Assembly (NCBI GenBank): GCA_016716625.1
Contig: JADJVJ010000006.1
Span: 774,352-838,351 of the forward strand
Direction: 5' to 3'
Source: Nostocoides sp.
GTDB taxonomy: Bacteria; Actinomycetota; Actinomycetes; Actinomycetales; Dermatophilaceae
Length of the DNA: 64,000 nucleotides
The notes below the pieces were generated by a model, which worked only from the letters and a program-made list of their open reading frames with translations, had not been told where the DNA came from and ran no database searches. A program made the position numbers and the translations under genes. Below, one piece after another: positions 1 to 7,758 of the stretch; the first letter of the stretch is position 1, and every line of letters starts with the position of its first letter.

Positions 1-2796
1 CGATGGCGTGGCGGGCGCTCGTTGCTGGCGGGAAACCTCGTGACCATCTTCGTCACGCTGCTTCTGGCTTCGGGCGCCTATGGCGTGCTGACATCGACCA
101 CTGAGACCGCGCGTTTGGCGGTGCGAGGCACGGTCGATGAAAGCGCCGTGGCGGCCGGCTACGACATTCTCGTTCGACCCAAGGGCTCCCGCTCCGCAGC
201 GGAGGACTCCTCTGGGCTGGTGCAGCCGGGCTTTCTGTCCGCCGTCGAGGGCGGGATCTCCTTGGAGCAGTGGCGAACGGTGCAGGACCAGCCAGGGGTC
301 AAGGTCGCTGCCCCGGTTGCCGTGGTGGGATGGGTCGTCGCCTACGCGAGTGTGCAGGTGGACCTGGGCTCTTTTGCGCGCACCGATCATCCGATCCTGA
401 TCCGAACCCGGACCACGTGGTCCTATGACAACGGGGCGAGTGTGGTGCAGGCGGCACCGACCCTGCTCTACCTGACACCCAACCCGATCCGCTTTCAGCT
501 GCCCTCCCTCGAGCCCGGAGCGGACCCTCACTCGGTGGTGATCGAGACGCGCCCTGATGGCTCGGAGGTCAGTTTCCGCGCCCCCGAGCCGGTCACCGAG
601 AAGGTGGACACGTCCAGCCCGACGTTTCTGGCACTGTCGACCGCCAACCTCACGGCGACCGGAGCCACCCGACCCAACACGGTTGTCGATGTGCCCTATC
701 CCTTCCCCTTCCTGATCGCTGCCGTTGACCCCGCCAGCGAGGACCAGCTCACCGGGGTGGGGCAGGCGATGGTGAGCGGGTCATGGCTAAGCCCGGGAGT
801 CCCCGCGTTGCGCAGTTTCGGTCTCGGCGGCATGGATGCCCAGTCCGGGCGGCCGGTGCCGGTCGCGGTCGCAAACCGTCCCTACCTGCAACTCGACGCC
901 GAAGCCACGGTGGAACTCTTCGACGGACCTGAAGTCACCCAACTCGCCCGCGACGGATACTCCGGCACCCTCCCAACAGCGTTTCTGGGCAGCGGGACAC
1001 GCGCCCTGCCCAACCTGCGCGCCGATGCCACGACGGCCTATCAGCGACTCCTGGACTCCCTCCCCACGGCCGCCTCGGATGGGGATGCGGAGACGCGGAC
1101 GGTGCTGCGGGTCACCCGCACCAGCGCTTTGAAGTTGACCAAGGCCAGCAACGGCACCCTCACCGCCGCCAGCGGGGTCGGGTTCCCCGTGGGGTGGGGA
1201 TACGGCACGGGACTGCCGGGCGCACAAGGGTCGGCGATCCCACCCGGTGGTGACGACACCGCCTTCCGCTCGATGGACGGCTTCTTCGCCGACCCGTCGA
1301 TGGCGCCACCGACGCTGGTCAAGACCGGGGTGTTCGACCCGACTCGCCTCCCGAATGCGTTCTCGCTGGCCGCGCTCCCGCTGGGGACCTTCTCCTACTC
1401 CGCTCCCGTGGGTGCCGACCAGACAAGCCGCGACGCGCTGCACGACAAGGAGTGGATGCCCTCGGCGAACGTGTGGGGCTACACGCAACCACCCCCGATG
1501 ATGCTCACCACCTTGGACGCCCTTCCCGCCTTCGCTGACCCCCAACTGTGGAGCAAGGCCGCTCCAGCCGGTCAAGTGCTCGGCGGAACACCACCGGTCT
1601 CGGCCAACCCCCTGTCCGCCCTGCGGGTCAAGGTCGACGGCGTCCACGGCGTCAGCGACCTCGACCGGGAACGGGTCCGGTCCGTGGCCGAAGCCATCGC
1701 GACCACGACCGGGCTCGACGTCGACATCACGATGGGCGCATCCAGCGGCCAACAAACCGTCGCCATCGCGGCCGGTACCCACGGGCGACCCGTGCTGCAG
1801 GTTAAGGAACCTTGGGTCGTCAAGGGTGTGGCAACTCAGCTGGTGACAGGAATCGACAAGGCCTCTGCGGCACTGGCCCTGGCCGTTCTGCTGGCCAGCG
1901 CACTGGTGGTCTTCGACGCCACCTTCGCCACCGTGCGCGCCCGACGCCGCGAGATCGGCATCGTCTCCGCGCTGGGGTGGCGTGGACGCGATATCGCCCG
2001 GGGGCTGCTCAGCCCCATCTTGGCCGTCTCGGCCCTGGCGGGAGGTATCGGGACCCTGGCCGCTCTCGCCATTCACCGGGCTTTGGAACTACCTGGCAAC
2101 GGTGACTCAGCGATCGTGGCCCTGCCGGCCGCGGTCGCGGTGGCGCTGCTGGCCTCCCTGGGCCCGGTGATCGCGGCAGCACGCACCGTCCCCGTTTCGG
2201 CGATGAAGCCGGTCGCCTCGACCCGGAGCGCACGGCGCGGCCCGCGCGTTGTGGGAGTCGCGACTCTGGCGTGGCGCTCCGTGGTGACCAGCCCCGGTCG
2301 AGCCATGGCCGGAATCCTCGGCAGCGCCACCGCGACCGCGGTCATCGCCGTGACTCGCATGATCCAAACCCAATTCCACAACAGGGCCGTCGGCACCGTC
2401 CTCGGCGACGCCATCACCGTGCAAGTGCGTACCCCCGACCTTGCCGCGGCCGCCCTGACCGCGCTCCTGGCCGCCATTGGGATCTATCACGTCACCGCCA
2501 CCGAGGCCCGAGAGCGACGAATGGAGATCGGCACACTCTTGGCGCAGGGCTGGCAGCCAGCAACGGTGCGACGACTGATCCTCACCCAAGCGATCGCCAT
2601 CTGGCTCCTCGGGGCCCTCCTCGGCGCCCTCACAGCATCCACGATGGCCTGGCGTGTCTTCGACGTCCACCCCGCAGCAGCACTACCCGCCACCCTTCAG
2701 GCGGCCGGCGTCACGCTCCTTCTCTGCCTGCTGGCTGCGCTCCCCGTCGCCGCACGCGCCAGCCGCACCACGCCCACCCAACTCCTACGCCCCTAG
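1..2796 (+). CDS. FtsX/MacB-type ABC permease, 5'-truncated
   Basis: The reading frame is open from the first base, so the true start lies upstream of the window; the first possible internal start is a TTG at 22. The protein begins with a membrane segment, then a long (about 550-residue) extracytoplasmic region, then a first FtsX domain with three or four membrane segments (about residues 610-730), then a second set near the C terminus. Both FtsX blocks carry the family's RRxEIG(I/T) segment (RRREIGIVSALGW and RRMEIGTLLAQGW). Such permeases need a separate ATPase, presumably encoded upstream. The second FtsX block is shorter than the first. It precedes the Cys-rich peptide gene by 118 nt on the same strand and may serve export, self-protection or envelope release. 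Family assignment is firm; the substrate is not known. Confidence 0.85.
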   Translation, partial: RWRGGRSLLAGNLVTIFVTLLLASGAYGVLTSTTETARLAVRGTVDESAVAAGYDILVRPKGSRSAAEDSSGLVQPGFLSAVEGGISLEQWRTVQDQPGVKVAAPVAVVGWVVAYASVQVDLGSFARTDHPILIRTRTTWSYDNGASVVQAAPTLLYLTPNPIRFQLPSLEPGADPHSVVIETRPDGSEVSFRAPEPVTEKVDTSSPTFLALSTANLTATGATRPNTVVDVPYPFPFLIAAVDPASEDQLTGVGQAMVSGSWLSPGVPALRSFGLGGMDAQSGRPVPVAVANRPYLQLDAEATVELFDGPEVTQLARDGYSGTLPTAFLGSGTRALPNLRADATTAYQRLLDSLPTAASDGDAETRTVLRVTRTSALKLTKASNGTLTAASGVGFPVGWGYGTGLPGAQGSAIPPGGDDTAFRSMDGFFADPSMAPPTLVKTGVFDPTRLPNAFSLAALPLGTFSYSAPVGADQTSRDALHDKEWMPSANVWGYTQPPPMMLTTLDALPAFADPQLWSKAAPAGQVLGGTPPVSANPLSALRVKVDGVHGVSDLDRERVRSVAEAIATTTGLDVDITMGASSGQQTVAIAAGTHGRPVLQVKEPWVVKGVATQLVTGIDKASAALALAVLLASALVVFDATFATVRARRREIGIVSALGWRGRDIARGLLSPILAVSALAGGIGTLAALAIHRALELPGNGDSAIVALPAAVAVALLASLGPVIAAARTVPVSAMKPVASTRSARRGPRVVGVATLAWRSVVTSPGRAMAGILGSATATAVIAVTRMIQTQFHNRAVGTVLGDAITVQVRTPDLAAAALTALLAAIGIYHVTATEARERRMEIGTLLAQGWQPATVRRLILTQAIAIWLLGALLGALTASTMAWRVFDVHPAAALPATLQAAGVTLLLCLLAALPVAARASRTTPTQLLRP

Positions 2797-2902
2797 CTAC
2801 GCCGCTATCTGTTGCCGAGTCAGCCAGTTGGCCGTAGCGTCCCGTTGGGGAGCATGCATCCCGCAGCTTCCCGATCGGGGGCCGCACCTGCGGTCCAGAG
2901 CT

Positions 2903-2910
2903 GAGGAGGG
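2903..2910 (+). promoter_or_regulatory. Ribosome binding site that sets the start of the Cys-rich peptide
   Basis: GAGGAGGG is a near-perfect Shine-Dalgarno sequence. It lies 4 nt before a TTG at 2915 but 16 nt before the first in-frame ATG at 2927, so the TTG is the better start and adds the residues MSRF to the peptide. Confidence 0.6.
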
Positions 2911-2914
2911 CAAG

Positions 2915-3118
2915 TTGTCACGATTCATGACCAAGGTCGCCCACGCAGTCGGCGCACTCGTTGCGCCACGCACAGACGCAGCTGCCGGCTGCTCGTACGT
3001 GTGGACCCACTGCTATTGCTCCGGCGGAGTCAAGTACGGCCGCTACTGCATGTCCGGCTGTCCCGGAGTCCCCAACCACTGCCAGACCTCGTACTGCAGC
3101 GCCTACGGAACCTGCTGA
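2915..3118 (+). CDS. Small cysteine-rich precursor peptide, 67 aa, candidate secreted bacteriocin or redox peptide
   Basis: Residues 1-24 form a mildly hydrophobic leader ending in three alanines, which satisfies the -3/-1 rule of signal peptidases. The remaining 43 residues hold eight cysteines (26, 33, 35, 45, 49, 56, 61, 67), six tyrosines, one tryptophan (W30) and many glycines; the last residue is Cys. Eight cysteines allow four disulfides. The segment C-S-Y-V-W-T-H-C-Y-C-S-G-G recalls the first cysteine cluster of methylamine dehydrogenase light chain (CxYWxHC...CSGG, from memory), but the peptide is far too short and lacks the two tryptophans that form the TTQ cofactor. Directly downstream are a redoxin (6 nt gap), an ABC exporter and a signal peptidase. 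Function as an antimicrobial or redox peptide is inference. The start is TTG 2915, chosen by the ribosome site. Confidence 0.7.
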   Translation: MSRFMTKVAHAVGALVAPRTDAAAGCSYVWTHCYCSGGVKYGRYCMSGCPGVPNHCQTSYCSAYGTC

Positions 3119-3124
3119 CACGAC

Positions 3125-3664
3125 GTGCTCATCTGGGCGGTAGTCACAATCCTCGCGGCGTGTGTCGTCCTCAACCTCGTGTTGACGCTCCGGCTCAAGC
3201 ACGCCGTCGAGGGGCGTGACGCCGATGGCGGCCCAGGCAGCAGCCACAGCCGACGCCATCTCGCATCCAACTTCGCTCCGGGCATCTCCGCACTGGCCGC
3301 GGGAGCAGACGCACCTCACTTCGAGGCCGTCGCCACATCCGGTGCCAATGTGTCCTCAAGTTCGCTTCCTAACGGCTACCTCCTCGGCTTCTTCTCCCCG
3401 AGTTGTGCGCCCTGCCATGACCAACTCAAGCCCTTCGTGGCAGCTGCGAGACAGATGCCTGGCCGGGCAGTGGCGGTCGTCGTCCCTGACGGCGGCGACA
3501 CGGCAGAGGTGATTCGACTGCTGGAGCCAGCGGCATTCGTGATCAGCCAAGGCGACGTTGAGACCCTCGTGCGGACCTTTCTCGTCACGGGATTCCCGGC
3601 ATTCTTCACCGTCAGCCCTCAGGGCGTGCTCGACGACGTCCGTTTCGACGTCGCCCCGGTGTGA
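3125..3664 (+). CDS. Membrane-anchored TlpA/MauD-like redoxin
   Basis: The protein has 179 residues and starts at GTG 3125. Residues 1-23 form one membrane anchor, residues 24-55 a polar linker, and residues 60-175 a thioredoxin-fold domain. The active site is SPSCAPCHDQ (CxxC) after a strand FFSP, close to the SPTCxxC site of MauD, the thiol-disulfide protein needed to form the disulfides of methylamine dehydrogenase light chain. The cis-proline is probably in GFPAFFTV. It most likely forms or reshuffles disulfides in the neighbouring eight-cysteine peptide on the outer face of the membrane. Its last codons overlap the exporter gene (GTGA), so the two are translationally coupled. Confidence 0.8.
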   Translation: MLIWAVVTILAACVVLNLVLTLRLKHAVEGRDADGGPGSSHSRRHLASNFAPGISALAAGADAPHFEAVATSGANVSSSSLPNGYLLGFFSPSCAPCHDQLKPFVAAARQMPGRAVAVVVPDGGDTAEVIRLLEPAAFVISQGDVETLVRTFLVTGFPAFFTVSPQGVLDDVRFDVAPV

Positions 3665-5508
3665 GCAACGACCCTGAGCCTGCACGCGCGTCGGTGTGGC
3701 GCGCCCTGCGGGCCGCCATCAACCTCGCTCTGAACGCCAGCACGCCCACGCTGGTGGCGCTGGCCCTGACCATGACCGCAGGCGCGCTGTCGCCGATGCT
3801 CCTGGCTTGGCTCATACGGGCCGCCGTCGACCTTCTCACCACCGATGCTGGCCGTCGATCGCTGATACCGGTGGCGATGGCCCTGATTGGTGCCTCCCTG
3901 CTCTCAGCCCTTGGACCGGCCTGGGTGCGCTTCCTACAGGCGGAACTCGAGCGATCCGTTGAGCGGATGACCCGGACCCAGTTGTACGGCGCGGTCTCGC
4001 GTATCCCTTACCTTGACCGTCTCGAGGCACCTGAATTCCGCGACCGGATGCGGATGGCAGACCACGCCAGCCGCGGAGCCCCGGCCCAAGTGGCCGGTTC
4101 CGCACTAGGCATCGTCACCGGGGCGATCGGGGTACTGGGCTTGGTCTCTGTGGTGTGGACCACCTCCCCAACCGCCGCTGGTCTCCTCTTGGCCGGAGCT
4201 ATACCGGCAGGTGTCGCCGAGCACCGCCTCAATCACGCACGGGCCACGATGATCCGCGGCATCACCGAGCACGAGCGCCGCCAGATCTTCTACTCCGACC
4301 TCATCCAATCCCTCGACTCCGCGAAAGAGTTGCGCCTGTTCGGGACAGGCAACCTCTTCCACGCGCGCATGCAGCACGAGTTGACCGAGATCCACCAACA
4401 ACAACGCGCCGTCGACCGCACTCAACTGCGAACACAACTCGCCCTCGGGCTCTGCGGCGCCGCCCTCGCCGGCGCAGCCGGTGTGGCCGCCCTAGCCACC
4501 CACAGCCAAGACAACACCACGGCAGGCGGTGTAGCAGCCGTCTTCCTGGCCATCCTCGCCATCCAAGGACTGCTCACCGGAACCATCGCCAGCATCAGCT
4601 CACTGCAGCTCGCGATCCTGCTTTTCACTGAGTACCACACACTCTTGGAGACACTCGACCACGATCCCCCACAAGTGACGTCCCCAAACCAGAACCATCA
4701 CCCCATGGAGAGTGGCCTAGTTCTTGAAGATGTCTGGTTTCGCTACCAGGCCGACTCACCCTGGGTGTTGCAAGGCGTGAGCATGCGCATCGCCCCCACC
4801 GAGATCGTCGCTCTCGTCGGCAGCAACGGCGCCGGGAAGAGCACCCTCATCAAACTCATCGCGCGCCTGTATCAGCCCACTCGCGGCATGATCCGCCTGG
4901 ATGGAGTCGACATCGCCTCCATCGACTTGGAGGACTATCGCCGCCAGGTCTCGGGCGTCTTTCAGGACTTCATGACCTACGAACTGACGCTCGCCGAGAA
5001 CATCGGATTAGGGAATGCGGACGGAGCTCTCGAGCTCGCGATCGACCACAACCGGCTCAGCGCCGCGGCAACCCAAGCCGGCCTCGATGAGTGCATCGCC
5101 AGCTTGCCTCGTGGACCGCAGACACTCCTGTCACGAATCTTCACCGACGACGAGCAACGTCAGGGCTCCCTTCTGTCTGGTGGCCAATGGCAGCGGGTGG
5201 CGCTGGCGCGTGCTGCCTACCGAGGCCCCCGCAAGGTGCTCATCTACGACGAACCCAGTTCCGGACTCGACGCTGACGCGGAAAAAGAACTCGTGGCGGC
5301 CATGACAGAGCACGCCGAAGCAAGCGCACAACTGATCATCTCCCACAGGTTGGGCATCACCCGCTATGCCGATCGCATCGTCGTTCTCGAACACGGCCAA
5401 GTCACCGGTGACGCGGGCCACGAGGAACTTCTCGGCACGCACACGCTGTACTCGCGCATGTTCCTTCAACAGGCGGCCGGTTACACCACCGGGCAGCATC
5501 ATCGATGA
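3661..5508 (+). CDS. ABC exporter, fused membrane and ATPase domains
   Basis: The 615-residue half-transporter has six predicted membrane segments in residues 1-310 and a nucleotide-binding domain from about residue 350. Walker A (GSNGAGKST), the signature LSGGQWQRVALARA, Walker B (VLIYDEP) and the H-loop (ISHRLG) are all present, so it should be active as a homodimer. There is no N-terminal C39 peptidase domain, unlike many bacteriocin exporters, so leader removal would need another protease; the S26 peptidase encoded next, with an ATGA overlap, fits that need. It resembles the exporters found in lasso peptide, lanthipeptide and other small-peptide clusters. The probable cargo is the Cys-rich peptide at 2915-3118 (inference from gene order). 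Confidence 0.88.
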   Translation: MSNDPEPARASVWRALRAAINLALNASTPTLVALALTMTAGALSPMLLAWLIRAAVDLLTTDAGRRSLIPVAMALIGASLLSALGPAWVRFLQAELERSVERMTRTQLYGAVSRIPYLDRLEAPEFRDRMRMADHASRGAPAQVAGSALGIVTGAIGVLGLVSVVWTTSPTAAGLLLAGAIPAGVAEHRLNHARATMIRGITEHERRQIFYSDLIQSLDSAKELRLFGTGNLFHARMQHELTEIHQQQRAVDRTQLRTQLALGLCGAALAGAAGVAALATHSQDNTTAGGVAAVFLAILAIQGLLTGTIASISSLQLAILLFTEYHTLLETLDHDPPQVTSPNQNHHPMESGLVLEDVWFRYQADSPWVLQGVSMRIAPTEIVALVGSNGAGKSTLIKLIARLYQPTRGMIRLDGVDIASIDLEDYRRQVSGVFQDFMTYELTLAENIGLGNADGALELAIDHNRLSAAATQAGLDECIASLPRGPQTLLSRIFTDDEQRQGSLLSGGQWQRVALARAAYRGPRKVLIYDEPSSGLDADAEKELVAAMTEHAEASAQLIISHRLGITRYADRIVVLEHGQVTGDAGHEELLGTHTLYSRMFLQQAAGYTTGQHHR

Positions 5509-6029
5509 GACTCATCGTCCCCGCCACCGCCGTGGCGGCCCTTCTCATCGGTCTTACGCGTCAACGTCTGCGCCTGGTAGTCGTCCAGGGCAGGAGCATG
5601 GAACCCACGATCCACGACGGCCAGCGCCTCCTGTTTCGTCGAACCAAGCCGACACGTCTCCGAACCGGCGCAGTCACCCTCTTCACCAACCCCCTGCACC
5701 AAGTCGGCGTCGGTCCACCCCAAATGGTCAAAAGGCTTGTGGCGGTCGGAGACTCTCCGACCCCAAAGGCCGTCCTTGACGCATCCAATCGGATCCCCCC
5801 GGGGATCAGGACGAGTTTGAGCGTGGCCGAGGACATCCCCACCGTCGTACCGGAGGGCTACGTCATGGTCTTGGGCGACTCCCCCGGTCTCGACTCGGCT
5901 CTGCTGGGGCCGATAGACGCCCACCTCGTCTGGGGCCAAGCTGAGGTCCCGGGCCAACGCAGCCGGGAAAGCGCAGGCGCGCGACACGGCAGTAGCTGGT
6001 TCCTCCGAGACCAGTCGGCCCAGTGGTAG
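5505..6029 (+). CDS. S26-family signal peptidase, probably dedicated to the peptide
   Basis: The 174-residue protein has one N-terminal membrane segment. It carries the signal peptidase I Ser box (GRSMEPTIHDGQ, catalytic Ser within SMEP), a Lys box (MVKRLVAVGD, general base) and the closing box VMVLGDSPGLDS. It is shorter than housekeeping LepB and has a C-terminal tail without similarity that I recognise. It overlaps the exporter by 4 bp and is the last gene of the cassette. Because the exporter lacks a C39 protease and the peptide leader ends in Ala-Ala-Ala, this enzyme is the obvious candidate to cut the leader outside the membrane. Confidence 0.82.
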   Translation: MRLIVPATAVAALLIGLTRQRLRLVVVQGRSMEPTIHDGQRLLFRRTKPTRLRTGAVTLFTNPLHQVGVGPPQMVKRLVAVGDSPTPKAVLDASNRIPPGIRTSLSVAEDIPTVVPEGYVMVLGDSPGLDSALLGPIDAHLVWGQAEVPGQRSRESAGARHGSSWFLRDQSAQW

Positions 6030-6563
6030 TTGCCTAACCCGGATCGGCTCGTAGCATTCGACCGGCGCGGAAGCCAACCACACCGATGCAGGGGGAAGGT
6101 GTGCGGGGGCAGCGGGCCTAACGCGGCCACCACCTCACCATGGCCGAGGGCGCCGACTCCGGCCAGATCTGTCTCCTAGGTCCACTACGGCTTGCCGCCG
6201 GTGTCTCCTGGACGGTGACCACCCCGGCTCGGCCCCGTCGCACCCGCTCGACCGAGAACATCGTGAGGTGCAACGTCGGCGTCTGTTCGAGCAAGGTTTC
6301 GGCTCCTCCGTCTCAAACTCCTCGCAGATGATCGGTCTCAAAGTCCCGGCTCGCCGCATGCGCTCGTCTCAGAATCCCTCGCTCCGGACAGCGCCTCCGT
6401 CGAGTCCGAGCGAAAGTGAGAACGGGGACCGAGTGAATTGAGACTCGTGAGACCGGCAGCGTCCCTCGCGCGAGGCACAAGACGTCAGATGGGACTGCTG
6501 AAGGTTCGGTTGACCCCGGCGGTGGTGGTGGAGCATCCGCGGTGACTGGCACGGCAGACGGTC
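6030..6563 (+). other. Gene-poor gap of about 530 bp
   Basis: No convincing gene. A short frame at 6140-6331 begins like the N terminus of an AfsR/SARP regulator (ICLLGPLRLAAG) but ends after 63 codons, so at most it is a relic. The stretch has several scattered GTCTCA/TGAGAC hexamers in both orientations (near 6308, 6332, 6366, 6437 and 6448) with no clear repeat period. It separates the peptide cassette from the toxin-antitoxin pair and is a plausible edge of the acquired segment. Confidence 0.4.
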
Positions 6564-7034
6564 TCATGGGCGGGCGCGCGCGTCCCTTGAGGCATTGGCG
6601 GCAACACGCTCCATGCGGTACATAAGCGCGGCAGACGGTGTCACTCGGCCGTGGCGATAGGTCGAGAGCCGAGTGCGGGAGGTGCCGATGCGTTCGGCGA
6701 ACTCGGCTGTGCTGAGACCGGACTCGTGCACCAGCTCCGACACTCGCGTGGCGACTGCTGCCCGCTCCACCTCCTCTGCTCGGCGCCGTGCGCGTGCGAT
6801 CGCACGGTTCAGGAGAGGGCCGAGGCCGAGGATCTTCTCCGCTCGGGTGTACTCCTCGACCTGACGCGCCACGGGCCCCCACGGGTCCCGACCGATCTCC
6901 GTGGTGAGGATGGCCCAGTCCCGGATCGACCCGCGCTCAAGGACTGCGACGAGGGCCTCGAACGGCCACGAGACCAGCGGAGCCGCTGCGTCGACATCCA
7001 CGTGACGGAGTCGGCGCAGGGCAGGCGTCGTCAT
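6564..7034 (-). CDS. XRE-family antitoxin-like DNA-binding protein
   Basis: The 156-residue protein carries a C-terminal helix-turn-helix (about residues 100-150; LSTAEFAERIGTSRTRLSTYRHGRVTP). The N-terminal half (SIRDWAILTTEIGRDPWGPVARQVEEY) is a segment often found in antitoxins that partner nucleotidyltransferase toxins. Its start overlaps the stop of the upstream AbiEii-like gene by 4 bp, so the pair is one operon with the toxin first. It likely neutralises the toxin and represses the operon. The pairing and regulatory role follow from family knowledge. Confidence 0.75.
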   Translation of the reverse strand: MTTPALRRLRHVDVDAAAPLVSWPFEALVAVLERGSIRDWAILTTEIGRDPWGPVARQVEEYTRAEKILGLGPLLNRAIARARRRAEEVERAAVATRVSELVHESGLSTAEFAERIGTSRTRLSTYRHGRVTPSAALMYRMERVAANASRDARARP

Positions 7035-7732
7035 GACTCACCCCGCTGGATCATCTCCAGCAGCAGGTCGGCCATGTCGGTGCAGACCGCGGTCACTGAG
7101 GCCCAGTCGTGCCAGCGCACGTTCAGTTCCTTGTAGCTCGCGAGCTGCGCAGTGACCCGGGGATCCTTGGGTGCCGGCTCGGCCAGCCGGAGGGTCAGCG
7201 CAGTGAGCACGGAGTCCCCCTCGTTCGAGCGATCGGCGTAGTAGTCGTCGATCCTCGCGAGGACCGACGCGGCCGCCAATTCGCCGAGGCGCTCGATGAG
7301 TGCCGCCGTGTCGAGGTAGTCACGGGTGGCGTTGCGCTGGACGACGAGGTATGCCTTGACCCGCAGCATCTCGGGAAGCGTCGGGGCGCGCACGCATTCG
7401 CCAGCCCCAAGGTCAACGTCCTCGACCTCAAGAGGGCGAGTTCGGCGCAATTGGCGAAGGCCGGCTTCGATGCCGTCGAGACTTCCCAGCAAGGCAAGTG
7501 GCGGGCTGCTGGCCCGCACGGACGTCACCCAACTCTCGCTCGCCTCGACCGCTTCAACGACCTCGGCATAGCGCTCGGCGAGATCGCTGATCACATGGTC
7601 GTGATCCAACGAGAGCTGGTGCTCGGCGTGCAGGGCCGAGGCCGTGCCCCCGACGAGGACGGCATCGGGGACCAGTTTCTGGAGCTTGGCCGCCGAACGC
7701 AGAACCGCCTGCAGCCGAGGCGACCGTGACAT
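7031..7732 (-). CDS. AbiEii-type nucleotidyltransferase toxin
   Basis: The 233-residue protein has the nucleotidyltransferase core: a GG motif (VGGTASALH, about residues 27-35) followed by SLDHDHV, which supplies the paired acidic residues that bind metal. Later segments LRVKAYLVVQRNATRDYLDTAAL match the RxKxxLxxxRxxxKDxxD pattern of the AbiEii/MNT superfamily. Members of the family inactivate tRNAs by adding nucleotides and act in abortive phage defence. The downstream XRE gene is the presumed antitoxin. The start codon is 13 nt from the stop of the decayed YcaQ gene. Confidence 0.75.
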   Translation of the reverse strand: MSRSPRLQAVLRSAAKLQKLVPDAVLVGGTASALHAEHQLSLDHDHVISDLAERYAEVVEAVEASESWVTSVRASSPPLALLGSLDGIEAGLRQLRRTRPLEVEDVDLGAGECVRAPTLPEMLRVKAYLVVQRNATRDYLDTAALIERLGELAAASVLARIDDYYADRSNEGDSVLTALTLRLAEPAPKDPRVTAQLASYKELNVRWHDWASVTAVCTDMADLLLEMIQRGES

Positions 7733-7742
7733 GTCCCTGAGT

Positions 7743-7758
7743 GTATCAGTTCCGATAC
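7743..7758 (-). promoter_or_regulatory. Possible operator and leaderless promoter of the toxin-antitoxin operon
   Basis: GTATCAGTTCCGATAC has perfect 5-bp arms and sits 10 nt upstream of the toxin start. On the minus strand a -10-like TACACT ends 7 nt before the ATG, which would give a leaderless transcript. The site overlaps the stop codon of the upstream pseudogene, so part of its sequence may only reflect old coding sequence. Confidence 0.35.

Noticed and set aside
787..2076. Long open frame on the minus strand inside the FtsX permease gene
   Set aside because: It is low in hydrophobic structure, has no family similarity and mirrors third-position GC of the real gene.
2915..3118. True methylamine dehydrogenase light chain
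   Set aside because: It is far too short, has eight cysteines and lacks the two tryptophans of the TTQ cofactor; no heavy-chain gene is near.
6140..6331. A 63-codon SARP-like gene
   Set aside because: Only the first dozen residues resemble AfsR-type proteins, and there is no DNA-binding domain.
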